Shown here in pieces: positions 8,580 to 17,587 of a stretch of 64,000 nt of DNA. The position numbers were made by a program, and so were the translations under genes. The stretch spans positions 1 through 64,000 of the forward strand of contig NZ_VXLC01000022.1 of assembly GCF_008704205.1 (NCBI RefSeq), written 5' to 3'. Position 1 is the stretch's first letter, and the number at the start of each line of letters is the position of its first letter. Source of the stretch: Nocardia colli (GTDB taxonomy: Bacteria > Actinomycetota > Actinomycetes > Mycobacteriales > Mycobacteriaceae). Below the pieces are notes generated by a model that saw only the letters and a program-made list of their open reading frames with translations, was not told the origin of the DNA and did no database searches.

Positions 8580-9458
8580 ATGACAACACGACACCACACC
8601 GTGCAGATCCAGAGTTTGGATGTCTTCTACCGTGAGGCCGGCGACCCGGCCAACCCGACTCTGGTGCTGCTGCACGGATTCCCGTCCAGCTCCGCCATGT
8701 TCCGCAACCTCATGCGCGACCTCGGCGACACGTATCATCTGATCGCACCCGACCACATCGGTTTCGGTCAATCCGCTATGCCGCAGGTCGGCGAATTCGA
8801 CTACAGCTTCGACAAACTCACCGAGATCACCGCCGAACTGCTCGACGCCCTCGGGATCGACGAGTTCGCGCTCTATATCCAGGATTACGGCGCGCCCATC
8901 GGCCTGCGGATCGCAGCCCGACACCCCGAGCGGGTCACCGCACTGATCAGCCAGTCCGGCAACGCCTATCGCGAAGGCTTCACCCCCTTCTGGGATGTGC
9001 TGTTCGCGCATGCCAAAGACCGTGCCGCCAACGAGGCCGCGGTGCGTAAGCTGCTCGAGCTCGACGCCACGAAGTGGCAGTACCTGCATGGTGTCCCCGA
9101 GGACCGGAAGCCGCTCGTCAGTCCGGACACCTGGACCCTGGACCAGGCATACTTGGATCGCCCCGGCAACAAAGAGATTCAGCTGCAACTGTTCTGGGAC
9201 TACCAGTTCAACCTCGACGGCTATCCCGACTTCCAGAAATACTTCGCCGAGTACCGCCCGCCCACGCTGATCGCCTGGGGCGAGCACGACGAAATCTTCG
9301 GCGCCGACGGCGCTCGCGCATACCTGCGCGATCTGCCCGACGCCGAACTGCATCTGCTGAACGCCGGCCACTTCGCGCTGGAAACCCACGGCCAGGAAAT
9401 CGCCTCGCTCATTCGCGAGTTCCTCGGCCGGAACCTGACCGCACGGAAAGACCAATGA
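8580..9458 (+). CDS. Alpha/beta hydrolase, epoxide hydrolase/haloalkane dehalogenase-like
   Basis: The protein has 292 residues. The oxyanion-hole motif HGFPSSS sits near residue 35. The nucleophile elbow reads QDYGAP near residue 102, giving Asp rather than Ser, as in epoxide hydrolases and haloalkane dehalogenases. An acidic partner is likely in WGEHDEIFG (near 235) and the catalytic His in NAGHFALE (near 263). The stop overlaps the next ATG as ATGA, so it is translationally coupled to the MBL-fold gene. Epoxide hydrolase is the more common outcome for this architecture; dehalogenase activity would need the halide-binding Trp/Asn pair, which I cannot confirm. Confidence 0.85.
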   Translation: MTTRHHTVQIQSLDVFYREAGDPANPTLVLLHGFPSSSAMFRNLMRDLGDTYHLIAPDHIGFGQSAMPQVGEFDYSFDKLTEITAELLDALGIDEFALYIQDYGAPIGLRIAARHPERVTALISQSGNAYREGFTPFWDVLFAHAKDRAANEAAVRKLLELDATKWQYLHGVPEDRKPLVSPDTWTLDQAYLDRPGNKEIQLQLFWDYQFNLDGYPDFQKYFAEYRPPTLIAWGEHDEIFGADGARAYLRDLPDAELHLLNAGHFALETHGQEIASLIREFLGRNLTARKDQ

Positions 9459-10228
9459 AGAACACGACTGTGGAACTGCTGCACATCGGCGGTCCCACCG
9501 TCCGATTCCGCTACGCCGATCTGGTCTGGCTGACCGACCCCACCTTCGACGAGCCGGGCGACTACGTGGGTGGCGGCGGCGTCACCCTCACCAAGCTGAC
9601 CGGACCCGCGGTGCCCGCCACCGAGATCGGCCCCGTGGATGTGGTGCTGCTTTCCCACGACCAGCACCCGGACAACCTCGATCGCTCCGGCCGGGAACTG
9701 CTCGGTACGGTCGAGACCGTGCTGTCCACGCCGGACGCGGCAGCGCGCATGGAAGGCGTTCGGGGACTGTCGAATTGGGAGACGACGCAGCTCGGTGCCG
9801 TCACCGTCACGGCGGTGCCCGCCCGGCACGGCCCCGAGGGTTGTGAGCCCCTGACCGGCGTGGTCACCGGATTCGTGCTCCAGGCCGAGAACCTGCCGAC
9901 CGTCTACGTCTCCGGCGACAACGCCTCGGTCGACTACGTGCAGCGCATCGTGGCCAGGATCGGCCGGGTCGATCTGGCCATCCTCAATGTGGGTGCGGCC
10001 AATACCGATCGCTTCGGCGACTCCGATCTGACCCTCAACGGCCGCACCGCGGTCCGTGCCTCCGCCACACTCGGCGACAGTGTGATCGTGCCCGTCCATG
10101 CCGAGGGTTGGGCGCACTTCTCCGAGCACCTGCACTACCTGACCAACCGGTTCGTCCTCGCCGATCGGGCCCACCTGCTGCGCATCCCGGTGCCCGGCAA
10201 GTCGCTCGTCGTCGACGTCGTCCGCTGA
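9455..10228 (+). CDS. Metallo-beta-lactamase-fold hydrolase, UlaG-like
   Basis: The 257-residue protein starts at the ATG overlapping the upstream stop. A longer open reading upstream lies wholly inside the alpha/beta hydrolase gene and is spurious. The fold is shown by LTDPTFD (near residue 25), the metal motif SHDQHPDNLD (near 65), RHGPEG (near 127) and the later VYVSGDNASVDYV and PVHAEGWAHF. Relatives are metal-dependent hydrolases including L-ascorbate-6-phosphate lactonase. With the preceding hydrolase it may open or cleave a common intermediate; the substrate is unknown. Confidence 0.8.
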   Translation: MKNTTVELLHIGGPTVRFRYADLVWLTDPTFDEPGDYVGGGGVTLTKLTGPAVPATEIGPVDVVLLSHDQHPDNLDRSGRELLGTVETVLSTPDAAARMEGVRGLSNWETTQLGAVTVTAVPARHGPEGCEPLTGVVTGFVLQAENLPTVYVSGDNASVDYVQRIVARIGRVDLAILNVGAANTDRFGDSDLTLNGRTAVRASATLGDSVIVPVHAEGWAHFSEHLHYLTNRFVLADRAHLLRIPVPGKSLVVDVVR

Positions 10229-10262
10229 CTCGGCTTCGAGGCCGGGAGTGCGGTCGCGAATT

Positions 10263-11132
10263 TCAGCGCCCGAGTACGCTCCGGAACAGTTTCGCGGCCA
10301 CATCGGCTGCGGGGTTGATCAGGTTCGGGTCGTCGTAGAAATCGATCTGGCCGATCGACTCGAGCCACAGCTCGGACTTCTCGCTGGACACGGTCGCATA
10401 GAATTTCCGCGCAAACGGTGGCACCAGGGCGTTTTCGGAATGGACCATGGCGAACGGCACCGCGATGCGGGCGGCGGCCTCCATGGCATCGAAGTCCCCG
10501 TACGCGAACGAGGCGACGGCGTACCCGTTGGTGTAGTTCGGGACCGCGCCACGCGGGGTTCCGTAGAACTCGTACGCCTCGCGCAGCGGCATTCCGACGT
10601 CACCACCATCGGGCGCGACAGCCGGAATCGTCTCGGACTCACCGGTTTCGCGCCAGATCGCCTCGGCCTCCCGGCCACGATTGATTACCGCCGGATCCGG
10701 CGGAGCGTCGGACGGATTGGTGTAGAACCCGGCGACACCGGCGAAGGCGAGGATGCGCGGATCGTCCGCGACCGCCCGGGCCATATACCCCGCGCCCGCG
10801 CAGACACCGACCGCGGCGACCGGAAGCCCGGCGGTGCGCTCATCAGCCGCCAACGCGGTGACCGCGTTGCGAATGTCCTCGGCCTTTCCGAATCCGTTCT
10901 CGAACTGCCTGGGCTTCCCTGCGCTCTCACCGAATGTCCGGTGATCGAAGGCGAGCACGGCGAACCCACGCGCGGCCAGCGCCCGCGCGTAGGCCCCGGC
11001 AGCTTGTTCCTTCACCGAAGTCAGCGGACCGCTGGTGACCACCGCTGCGATCGGCGGTCCGTCGGGCAGGTGCAACAGCCCGACCAGTTGATCGCCGTTG
11101 CTGGTGAATACGAATCGTTCGGTTGTCGGCAC
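10263..11132 (-). CDS. Alpha/beta hydrolase with Cys nucleophile elbow
   Basis: I chose the GTG at 11132 because GAGGGG lies exactly 6 nt upstream and the product (289 residues) then starts at the first beta strand; the frame extends to 11525 without sense. The elbow is VGVCAGAGY (near residue 117), so the nucleophile position is Cys, as in dienelactone hydrolases. A Ser would be usual for peptidase- or esterase-type members. It resembles the uncharacterised hydrolases often annotated as dienelactone hydrolase-like or YfiR/'alpha/beta hydrolase family'. It is convergent with the MBL-fold gene and divergent from the LuxR gene at 11524. Confidence 0.75.
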   Translation of the reverse strand: MPTTERFVFTSNGDQLVGLLHLPDGPPIAAVVTSGPLTSVKEQAAGAYARALAARGFAVLAFDHRTFGESAGKPRQFENGFGKAEDIRNAVTALAADERTAGLPVAAVGVCAGAGYMARAVADDPRILAFAGVAGFYTNPSDAPPDPAVINRGREAEAIWRETGESETIPAVAPDGGDVGMPLREAYEFYGTPRGAVPNYTNGYAVASFAYGDFDAMEAAARIAVPFAMVHSENALVPPFARKFYATVSSEKSELWLESIGQIDFYDDPNLINPAADVAAKLFRSVLGR

Positions 11133-11523
11133 TGTGATCCCCTCGAATTGTTCGGACTCGTGAACCCTAAGGCGGCCGTAACCTGCAGGTGCGCACAGCC
11201 CACCACTGCCCACGATCGCCGTGGTGCGGTCAACAACTGGCCTCGCGAGACCTTGCTGAGTGCCTCGCGGTCTGTTTACTTCGATTCCCGTGATTCGTCG
11301 CCTCCCGCGCTGGTGTCGGACAGTTCGCTGAATGGACCGGTCGGTGTACAGGGCAGGGCGGCGCACGGAGGATCGAGGTCGACCATGAAATCTGGGGGCG
11401 GCGTGCGATCGAGATCCGCAGGCACCGGGTTTCCCGCCCTGGACGTGGGCGCCGGGCAGGGGGTGCGCGGTGGGCCCGAGTCCCCGGCGGATGTAGATAC
11501 CTCTGCACGGGGAGAGCGGCGGC
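11133..11523. other. Divergent intergenic region before the eCIS regulator
   Basis: This 391-bp stretch separates the alpha/beta hydrolase (minus) from the LuxR-type gene (plus) and should hold both promoters. I see no RNA gene or clear repeat. A plausible ribosome binding site, GGGGAGAG, lies 7 nt before the LuxR ATG. Confidence 0.5.
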
Positions 11524-12192
11524 ATGAACAGTATTGGCAGTACGGGTCAGGACTTGCTGATCGTGGACGATTGCCGGTTGTATCGCGAGGGGCTCGCGGC
11601 GAGTGTCGCCCGGGAGTTCGCGGACGGATCGGTGCGCACCGCGAACGATTCGACGTCGATGGCGCGGGCATTGAGTCATCGCCCGCCCGACGTGATCCTG
11701 TTGAATCTGGCCTCCTACGACAGCCGTGCGGTGATGCAGGCGGCGCGACGGCACAGTCCGGACAGCAGGTTGATCGTGCTGGGTGTGTCGGAGGACGACG
11801 AGGCGGGGATCGTCGCGTGCGCCGAGGCGGGCGTGCGCGGCTACCACCTGCGTTCGGGGTCGCTGGCGGACCTGCTGGCTCTGATCGCCGGTGTGCTCGC
11901 CGGTGAACCGCTGTGTTCGCCGCGCGTGGCCGCGGTATTGATGCGACGGGTCACGGCGCTCGCGGATCAGGGTCGTTCGGAGCGAAAGGTACTGGCCCTC
12001 ACCGAGCGGGAGAACCAGATCCTGCATCTGCTGGAACTAGGCCTCTCCAATAAAGAGATCGCGGACAAGCTGTGTATCGGGATTCCGACGGTGAAAAACC
12101 ATGTCCACAGCCTGCTGGCGAAGCTGGGAGTTCGTCGGCGCGCGGACGCGGTGGTTGTGGCGCGGGGGCGTGCGCATGGCGCGAGTATCTGA
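11524..12192 (+). CDS. NarL/LuxR-type regulator with degenerate receiver domain
   Basis: The 222-residue protein has a receiver-like domain (residues 8-125) and a C-terminal LuxR HTH (160-215; LTEREN-ILHLLELGLSNKEIADKL and then TVKNHVHSLLAKLGV). The acidic pair of the receiver is present (IVDDCRL), but the phosphoacceptor position reads VILLNLAS, with Asn in place of Asp. The conserved Lys is replaced in GYHLRSGS. It is therefore probably phosphorylation-independent. No histidine kinase is adjacent. Its position directly ahead of the injection-system genes, on the same strand, makes it their probable regulator. Confidence 0.85.
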   Translation: MNSIGSTGQDLLIVDDCRLYREGLAASVAREFADGSVRTANDSTSMARALSHRPPDVILLNLASYDSRAVMQAARRHSPDSRLIVLGVSEDDEAGIVACAEAGVRGYHLRSGSLADLLALIAGVLAGEPLCSPRVAAVLMRRVTALADQGRSERKVLALTERENQILHLLELGLSNKEIADKLCIGIPTVKNHVHSLLAKLGVRRRADAVVVARGRAHGASI

Positions 12193-12262
12193 ATCCCGGT
12201 GTGCGAAAGATAGATCCGAAGGTTCATTTACCCGAGGGGTGGATCGCGGCGATGGTTATTCG

Positions 12263-12619
12263 GTGCCCATTCGACTTGCGCTCATCGAGTTACCGAAGCT
12301 GCTCGCTGACATCATCGCCGACACATTCGCCGATGACGACAGCGTTCGCGTCGATCAGCTTTCCGACGATTCGGCCCTCGAACTTCCGGTCGACGGGCCG
12401 CCGAGCCACGACGTGGTCATCGTCGGCGTGACCGATCCCCGGCGGAGCCGCCTGCTCGACCGGCTGTCCCGGCCCACCGAGCCGACGGTGCTCGGGGTGC
12501 GCACCGACGGGCGGGAGGCATGGACGTATCGGATGCGGCCCTGCCCGTGCCGGCTCGAACAGTTCGGTCCCGATCAGATTCGCGCGGTGGTGCTGGGCCA
12601 CCAAGACCCGCTGGTTTAG
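12263..12619 (+). CDS. Small protein of unknown function at head of eCIS operon
   Basis: The reading frame closes at 12619. GTG 12263 gives 118 residues; ATG 12176, overlapping the LuxR gene, would give 147. The N-terminus IRLALIELPKLLADIIADTF and the following alternation of helix and strand (VVIVGVTD, VLGVRTD) faintly recall a receiver-like fold without the Asp. It ends 21 bp before the sheath gene and is probably cotranscribed with it. I do not recognise a family; a regulatory partner of the upstream LuxR protein is only a guess. Confidence 0.55.
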   Translation: MPIRLALIELPKLLADIIADTFADDDSVRVDQLSDDSALELPVDGPPSHDVVIVGVTDPRRSRLLDRLSRPTEPTVLGVRTDGREAWTYRMRPCPCRLEQFGPDQIRAVVLGHQDPLV

Positions 12620-12640
12620 CACAGTCGAAAGGACTTCCCG

Positions 12641-14281
12641 ATGCCAGTTCCAGTTTCCTATCCCGGTGTGTATATCGAAGAGATCTCCAGTGGTGTGCGC
12701 ACCATTGTGGGTGTCGCCACGTCGATCACGGCCTTTTTGGGGCAGGCCCCGCAAGGGCCGACCGATCGGGCGAGCACCGTGTTCACCTATTCCGATTTCG
12801 TGCGCCAGTACGGCGATCTGGATGTGAAGTATCCGATGGGGTTCGCGATCCGCGATTTCTTCCTCAACGGTGGTACGCAGGCGGTGATCGCGCGGCTGTA
12901 CAAGGCGCCGACCAAGCCGGATCCGGCTCACCCGGGGAAGACGATACCTGACCCGGAGAAGAAGCCGGCGGCCTCGCTGGAGGCGGGTAAGTCGTCGAAG
13001 GTGCGGTTGACCGCGAAGTCGCCGGGGTCGTGGGGTGATCAGCTGCTGGCTCGGGTCGATGACAAGGTCGATGCCGAAATAGCCGCCGATCTGGGTGTAG
13101 CGCCGACGGATCTGTTCAATCTGCAGGTGCGTTTGGGGCCGACGGGGCCGTTGGAGACGTTCATCAACCTGACGGTCAAAGACACCGCACGCCGGATCGA
13201 TCGGGTACTTGCCGCGGAGTCGACGTTCGTCGTGATCGACGCAGCGACGACGCTGCCGACGACGGTTCCGGTGAAGTCGGATCCTCCGCAGGAGGGTGTG
13301 AAGATCTGGGAGGACGTGTCGACCTCGAAGGTGGAGTCCGCCGACAAGGGCCATGACAGCGAGGATCTGGACCTTGCCGCCTATGACGGTGACCGTGCCA
13401 AGCGCACCGGCAAGTATCTGCTCGAGGATATCGATCTGTTCAACCTGGTGTGTGTCTTCGGGAAGAAGGAGGCCACACTGACCGATGCGTTGGTGAACGG
13501 CAACATCCTGCGGTACTGCATCGAACGGCGTGCGTTCCTGCTGGTGGATCCGCCGGAGGAATGGCAGCACGACACACTGGTGTCGAGTCCGGCGACAGAA
13601 CTGGCGAAGGTGGGGAACTTCGGTAAGGACGGCCGTAACGCGGCGGTCTTCTATCCACGGCTGCTGCAGGCCAATCCCTTGCGCAACAACAGTATCGAGG
13701 TGTTCGCGGGCAGCGGCGCGCTGGCCGGTGTACTGGCCCGCACCGATGCCGAGCGTGGCGTGTGGAAGGCCGCGGCGGGTATCGATGCGTCGCTGAACGG
13801 TCTGGTCGGGTTGGCCGACAAGCTGACCGATGCCGAGAACGGTGCGCTCAATCAGCAGGGCATCAATGTGCTGCGGAACTTCCCGGTGCCCGGGAACGTG
13901 GTCTGGGGGGCGCGCACGTTGCGCGGCCAGGACCGGATCGGCGACGAGTACAAGTACGTCCCCGTGCGGCGCACGGCGCTGTTCCTGGAGGAAAGCCTGT
14001 ATCGGGGTTTGCAGTGGGTGGTGTTCGAGCCGAACGACGAACCGCTGTGGGCGCAGATCCGGCTGAATGTCGGTGCGTTCATGCAGAGTTTGTTCCGGCA
14101 GGGCGCTTTCCAGGGCAAGACGCCGGCCGAAGCGTATTTCGTGAAATGCGATAAGGAAACCACGACCCAGGACGACATCAACAAGGGGATCGTGCATGTC
14201 GTGGTGGGTTTCGCGCCGTTGAAGCCTGCCGAATTCGTGATCGTCCAGTTGCAGCAGATTGCCGGTCAGATCGCAGTCTGA
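12641..14281 (+). CDS. eCIS contractile tail sheath protein
   Basis: The 546-residue protein opens with the sheath signature SYPGVYIEE followed by a variable loop, and closes with the conserved sheath C-terminal half (FLEESLYRGLQWVVFEPND near residue 450, then LWAQIRLNVGAFM). Sheath subunits form the outer helical cylinder whose contraction drives the inner tube into the target. A single sheath gene is present; Afp and PVC systems carry three. AAAGGA precedes the ATG. Confidence 0.95.
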   Translation: MPVPVSYPGVYIEEISSGVRTIVGVATSITAFLGQAPQGPTDRASTVFTYSDFVRQYGDLDVKYPMGFAIRDFFLNGGTQAVIARLYKAPTKPDPAHPGKTIPDPEKKPAASLEAGKSSKVRLTAKSPGSWGDQLLARVDDKVDAEIAADLGVAPTDLFNLQVRLGPTGPLETFINLTVKDTARRIDRVLAAESTFVVIDAATTLPTTVPVKSDPPQEGVKIWEDVSTSKVESADKGHDSEDLDLAAYDGDRAKRTGKYLLEDIDLFNLVCVFGKKEATLTDALVNGNILRYCIERRAFLLVDPPEEWQHDTLVSSPATELAKVGNFGKDGRNAAVFYPRLLQANPLRNNSIEVFAGSGALAGVLARTDAERGVWKAAAGIDASLNGLVGLADKLTDAENGALNQQGINVLRNFPVPGNVVWGARTLRGQDRIGDEYKYVPVRRTALFLEESLYRGLQWVVFEPNDEPLWAQIRLNVGAFMQSLFRQGAFQGKTPAEAYFVKCDKETTTQDDINKGIVHVVVGFAPLKPAEFVIVQLQQIAGQIAV

Positions 14282-14306
14282 TACCTGAAGGTTTGGAGGA
14301 CCTGTC

Positions 14307-14822
14307 ATGGCGGAATTCACCGTCAACGCATTGCGTTTCGACCCGTACAAGAACTTCAAGTTCCGGGTGAAATGGGATGGGCGTTATGTCGCCGGGATTT
14401 CGAAGGTGTCGGCGCTCAAACGCACCACGGAGGTGGTGAAGCACCGGCACGGTGGTGATCCGTCGACGAGTCGTAAGTCGCCGGGGCGCACCGAATTCGA
14501 CGCGATCACCCTGGAGCGTGGGGTGACCCACGACCCGGAGTTCGAGAAGTGGGCGAGCAAGGTGTGGAGTTTCGGCGCCGGTCTGGGTGCGGAGACCTCG
14601 CTGGCCGATTTCCGCAAGGACATCCTGCTGGAGGTGTACAACGAGGCCGGGCAGGTCGCGTTGACCTACAAGATCTATCGCTGCTGGGTGTCGGAGTTCC
14701 AGCCGGTCGCCGATTTCGACGCGAACGCGAACGCCATCTCGATTCAGCACATCAAGTTGGAGAACGAGGGCTGGGAGCGGGATCTGACCGTGGTGGAGCC
14801 GTCCGAGCCGATTCTGGCGTGA
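14307..14822 (+). CDS. eCIS inner tube protein (T4 gp19-like)
   Basis: This is a 171-residue gp19/Hcp-like tube protein. The strand pattern FRVKWDGRYVAGISKVSALKR and the T4-tube-type RTEFDAITLERGVTHDPEFEKW are characteristic. Rings of such subunits stack inside the sheath and hold the cargo in the lumen. GGAGG precedes the ATG, and the gene lies 25 bp downstream of the sheath gene. Confidence 0.93.
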   Translation: MAEFTVNALRFDPYKNFKFRVKWDGRYVAGISKVSALKRTTEVVKHRHGGDPSTSRKSPGRTEFDAITLERGVTHDPEFEKWASKVWSFGAGLGAETSLADFRKDILLEVYNEAGQVALTYKIYRCWVSEFQPVADFDANANAISIQHIKLENEGWERDLTVVEPSEPILA

Positions 14823-14826
14823 TCAC

Positions 14827-15576
14827 ATGACTGTGTCGACTGCTCTGCGGGTGCCCGCGACGGCCGCGCTGCTGGACGCGTGGGAGTCCGGGCTCGGCGC
14901 GGATCCGGCGGATCGGGCGCTGCCGCTGCTCGAGCTGATGTGTGGCGACGGGCGGGATCTGGATAGCTGCGTACCGGGTGAGCTGAATCGGTTGTTGTTG
15001 CGGGCGCGGGCGCTGCTGTTCGGCGCCGCCGCCGACACGGTGGCCGACTGCCCGGTATGCGGCGCATCGCTGGAGGCGTCGATTCCGTTGGCGCAGTTGG
15101 TCTCCGGTGCGACCGAACACGATGGCGAGACGGTGCTCGGTGCGGTTCGGCTGCGCTATCGGTTGCCGACGCGGCGGGATCTGCGCGCGGTGGCGGCGCT
15201 GCCGGTGGAGCAGGCGGCGCGGCGGTTGGTCGAGCGCTGTGTGCTCTCGCTGCGCTCGGACGCGGGAGAACTGTCGGTGTCGGAGTTGCCCGCGGAGGTG
15301 GCCGACGCGGTGGACGCGGTGATTGCGCAGGCGGATCCGGATGCGGTGCTCGAGGTGGCGTTGGCATGTCCGGACTGTGCCGACACCGTGCGGCTCGCCC
15401 TGGATCCCGCCTCGTTTCTGTGGGACGAGGTCGATCGCTGGGCGCTGCGGGTGCTGCGCGAGGTCGCGGAGCTGGCGGCGGCATTCGGGTGGAGCGAGGA
15501 CGCGATCGTGGCGCTGAGTCCGTGGCGGCGGCAGATGTATCTGTCGCTGGCCGGAACCGGACGGCGGTCGTCATGA
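14827..15576 (+). CDS. eCIS protein resembling T4-type baseplate hub assembly chaperone
   Basis: The 249-residue protein has two Cys pairs (CPVCGAS near residue 77, CPDCADT near 181) and a long helical middle. The pattern is like the T4_baseplate (gp51-like) family found after tube genes in eCIS clusters. The C-terminus SPWRRQMYLSLAG is typical of that family. Its expected role is in baseplate hub assembly or folding. The stop overlaps the next ATG (ATGA). Confidence 0.7.
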   Translation: MTVSTALRVPATAALLDAWESGLGADPADRALPLLELMCGDGRDLDSCVPGELNRLLLRARALLFGAAADTVADCPVCGASLEASIPLAQLVSGATEHDGETVLGAVRLRYRLPTRRDLRAVAALPVEQAARRLVERCVLSLRSDAGELSVSELPAEVADAVDAVIAQADPDAVLEVALACPDCADTVRLALDPASFLWDEVDRWALRVLREVAELAAAFGWSEDAIVALSPWRRQMYLSLAGTGRRSS

Positions 15577-16421
15577 CGGGGGGTTTGCGGGCGTTGGTCG
15601 CCGCAGGCCGGGCGCAGACGCCGCGGCTGCGGCCGCGGCCGATGAGCCGGTTCGAACCCGGCGGTATGGGGGCGGCCGATATCGATACCGAGGCCGTGCC
15701 GCAGGTGCGTGCGCGGACGGTCGAGCCGACGGTGAGCGAGGCGGTGCGGTCCGAGTCCGCGCCGGCGCCTCGTCCCGCCGCTCCCCCGCGTCCTGACGCG
15801 CCGGTGCCGCGGATCCGATTGCGTGACAGGCGAATACCCGAGCCCGACGGTGCGGACCGGTCCGCTGTGCAGGCGATGTTGCGGCCGAGTGCCCCGGTAC
15901 CGGCGCAGCCTGCCCTGGCCCAGGATGAGCGCGAGGCGGCGAGGGTGCCGGTGGCGCGCGACGAGACGACCGATCCGTCGGCGGTGTTGCGGCCCGCGGC
16001 CCCCGTGCCGATCGCCCCGGCGCACGATGCGCGAGAGAGGCCGACAGTGATTGTGGCGCATAATGATTCGGCCGATGAGCCGGTCGCGACGCGGCGGCGG
16101 GAGATACCGTCCGAACCGCCGCCGACCGAGCGACCGGCCCGGCCTGCCACCCCGGTCGAAAAGGAGCGTGGCGCGCTGGTACCGCCCCGCACACCGCTGC
16201 CCGCGGTCGCGACCTCGCGCACCGGCCGGCGAATCGATCAGCGCGCCCCCGAACAGGACTCGCCGACCCACGACAGTGTGTCCGAACCGGTGGTGCAGGT
16301 GAGTATCGGCCGGATCGAGGTGCGCGCCACCCAGACGCCGGCCGCCGCGCCGGCCGAATCCGGTCGGCGGTCCGCGGTGATCGGGTTGGACGACTATCTG
16401 AGCCAGCGGGGTGCGCGATGA
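15573..16421 (+). CDS. Pro/Ala-rich disordered eCIS protein with conserved C-terminal motif
   Basis: The 282-residue protein is mostly low-complexity Pro, Ala, Arg and Glu. The end carries an ordered motif, VQVSIGRIEVRATQ, and then IGLDDYLSQRG. The same sort of C-terminal motif recurs in many eCIS loci, which suggests a short binding segment on a flexible tether. It is translationally coupled on both sides. The function is unknown; an adaptor or assembly factor is an inference. Confidence 0.7.
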   Translation: MTGGLRALVAAGRAQTPRLRPRPMSRFEPGGMGAADIDTEAVPQVRARTVEPTVSEAVRSESAPAPRPAAPPRPDAPVPRIRLRDRRIPEPDGADRSAVQAMLRPSAPVPAQPALAQDEREAARVPVARDETTDPSAVLRPAAPVPIAPAHDARERPTVIVAHNDSADEPVATRRREIPSEPPPTERPARPATPVEKERGALVPPRTPLPAVATSRTGRRIDQRAPEQDSPTHDSVSEPVVQVSIGRIEVRATQTPAAAPAESGRRSAVIGLDDYLSQRGAR

Positions 16422-17587
16422 GTAACGGACATGCCATCGCCGCGGTGACCCGGACCCTGCAGACTCTGCTGGTCGCGGCGACCCCCAACGTGACGATGTT
16501 GCCGTTGGACAAGGCGCGTGACGGTGCGGCCTCGGATGAGCAGCTGAATCTGTTCCTTTACAACGCCCCCATGTCGGCGGCGTTGCGTAACAGCGACGCG
16601 GTGGGTCTGCGTTCGGGCGAATCCGGTGGCCCCCCTTTGCCGTTGACGTTGCACTACCTGATCACCACCTACGGTGCCGATGAGGCGTCGGCGCATCGGG
16701 TGCTCGGGTTGGCGATGAGTATCCTGCACGATCACACGCTGCTCGGCAGGCAGCAGATCGTCGACGCCAACCAGGGTGAGCCAGTCAGCGAGCTGGATCG
16801 GCAACCGGAGCGGTTGCGGATCACACCGCTGCCGCTGTCCACCCACGACATGTTCGAACTGTGGAGCGGGTTCGCCACCAGCTACCGGGTCTCGGCCGCC
16901 TACGAGGTGTCGGTGGTGCTCATCGACAGTGCGCGCGACCGGCGTACGCCGCTGCCGGTGCTGCGGCGCGGCGCAGGCGCGGTCGCCGGCGGTGACGCGG
17001 TACTGACCGCGGTGCTGGCGCCGGAGCGGGCGATGATCGCGACGGCCGGGGCCACTGCGCGGCTGCTCGGGTCGAACCTGGCGGCGGCGACCTCGGTGGA
17101 GTTCAGCCATCCGCGGTTGACCAGCCCGCTGGTGGCCGCGCCGCTGGACGGCGGGGATCAGCAGCGTCAGGTGCGGGTGCCCGACGGGGTGCCAGTCGCC
17201 GGGTTCTACCAGGTGCGGGCGGTCACCGACCGGGTGGGCGTGCCACGGGTGGTGAGCAACAGCGTGCCGATGGGGCTCGGGCCCACGATCACCGTGACCT
17301 CGCCACTGGCCGTGCCGGCCGGGTCGGTGACGGTGCACGTGCGATGCCGGCCGCGGATCGCCGAGCGGCAGCAGGTGTCGGTGCTGCTCGGTTCGATCGC
17401 CGCCGTCCCGGCCTCGATCCAGACCGACCCCGACTCCAGCACGGTGACCGCGGTCTTTCCGCACGTGCGTGCGGGTGTCTACCCGGTGCGGTTGCGGATC
17501 GATGGCGCCGACAGCGATCCGGTCCGCTACCGCGGCACGCCGGCGGTGCCGGAATTCGATCCGGCAGTACAGGTGGTGGTCTCATGA
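16418..17587 (+). CDS. DUF4255 protein, eCIS tube terminator/cap (Afp16-like)
   Basis: In this 389-residue protein the N-terminal 190 residues match DUF4255 (VTRTLQTLL, LNLFLYNAPMSAALRN, PLPLTLHYLITTYG). The rest reads as two beta-rich, IPT-like segments. Afp16-type proteins cap the distal end of tube and sheath and set the end of polymerisation. It starts by ATGA overlap with the preceding gene and ends 1 codon into the ATPase gene. Confidence 0.9.
   Translation: MSNGHAIAAVTRTLQTLLVAATPNVTMLPLDKARDGAASDEQLNLFLYNAPMSAALRNSDAVGLRSGESGGPPLPLTLHYLITTYGADEASAHRVLGLAMSILHDHTLLGRQQIVDANQGEPVSELDRQPERLRITPLPLSTHDMFELWSGFATSYRVSAAYEVSVVLIDSARDRRTPLPVLRRGAGAVAGGDAVLTAVLAPERAMIATAGATARLLGSNLAAATSVEFSHPRLTSPLVAAPLDGGDQQRQVRVPDGVPVAGFYQVRAVTDRVGVPRVVSNSVPMGLGPTITVTSPLAVPAGSVTVHVRCRPRIAERQQVSVLLGSIAAVPASIQTDPDSSTVTAVFPHVRAGVYPVRLRIDGADSDPVRYRGTPAVPEFDPAVQVVVS

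Noticed and set aside
12290-14359. Long minus-strand open frame (689 codons) opposite the sheath gene.
   Set aside because: Arg- and Leu-rich shadow of a highly conserved sheath coding sequence in high-GC DNA.
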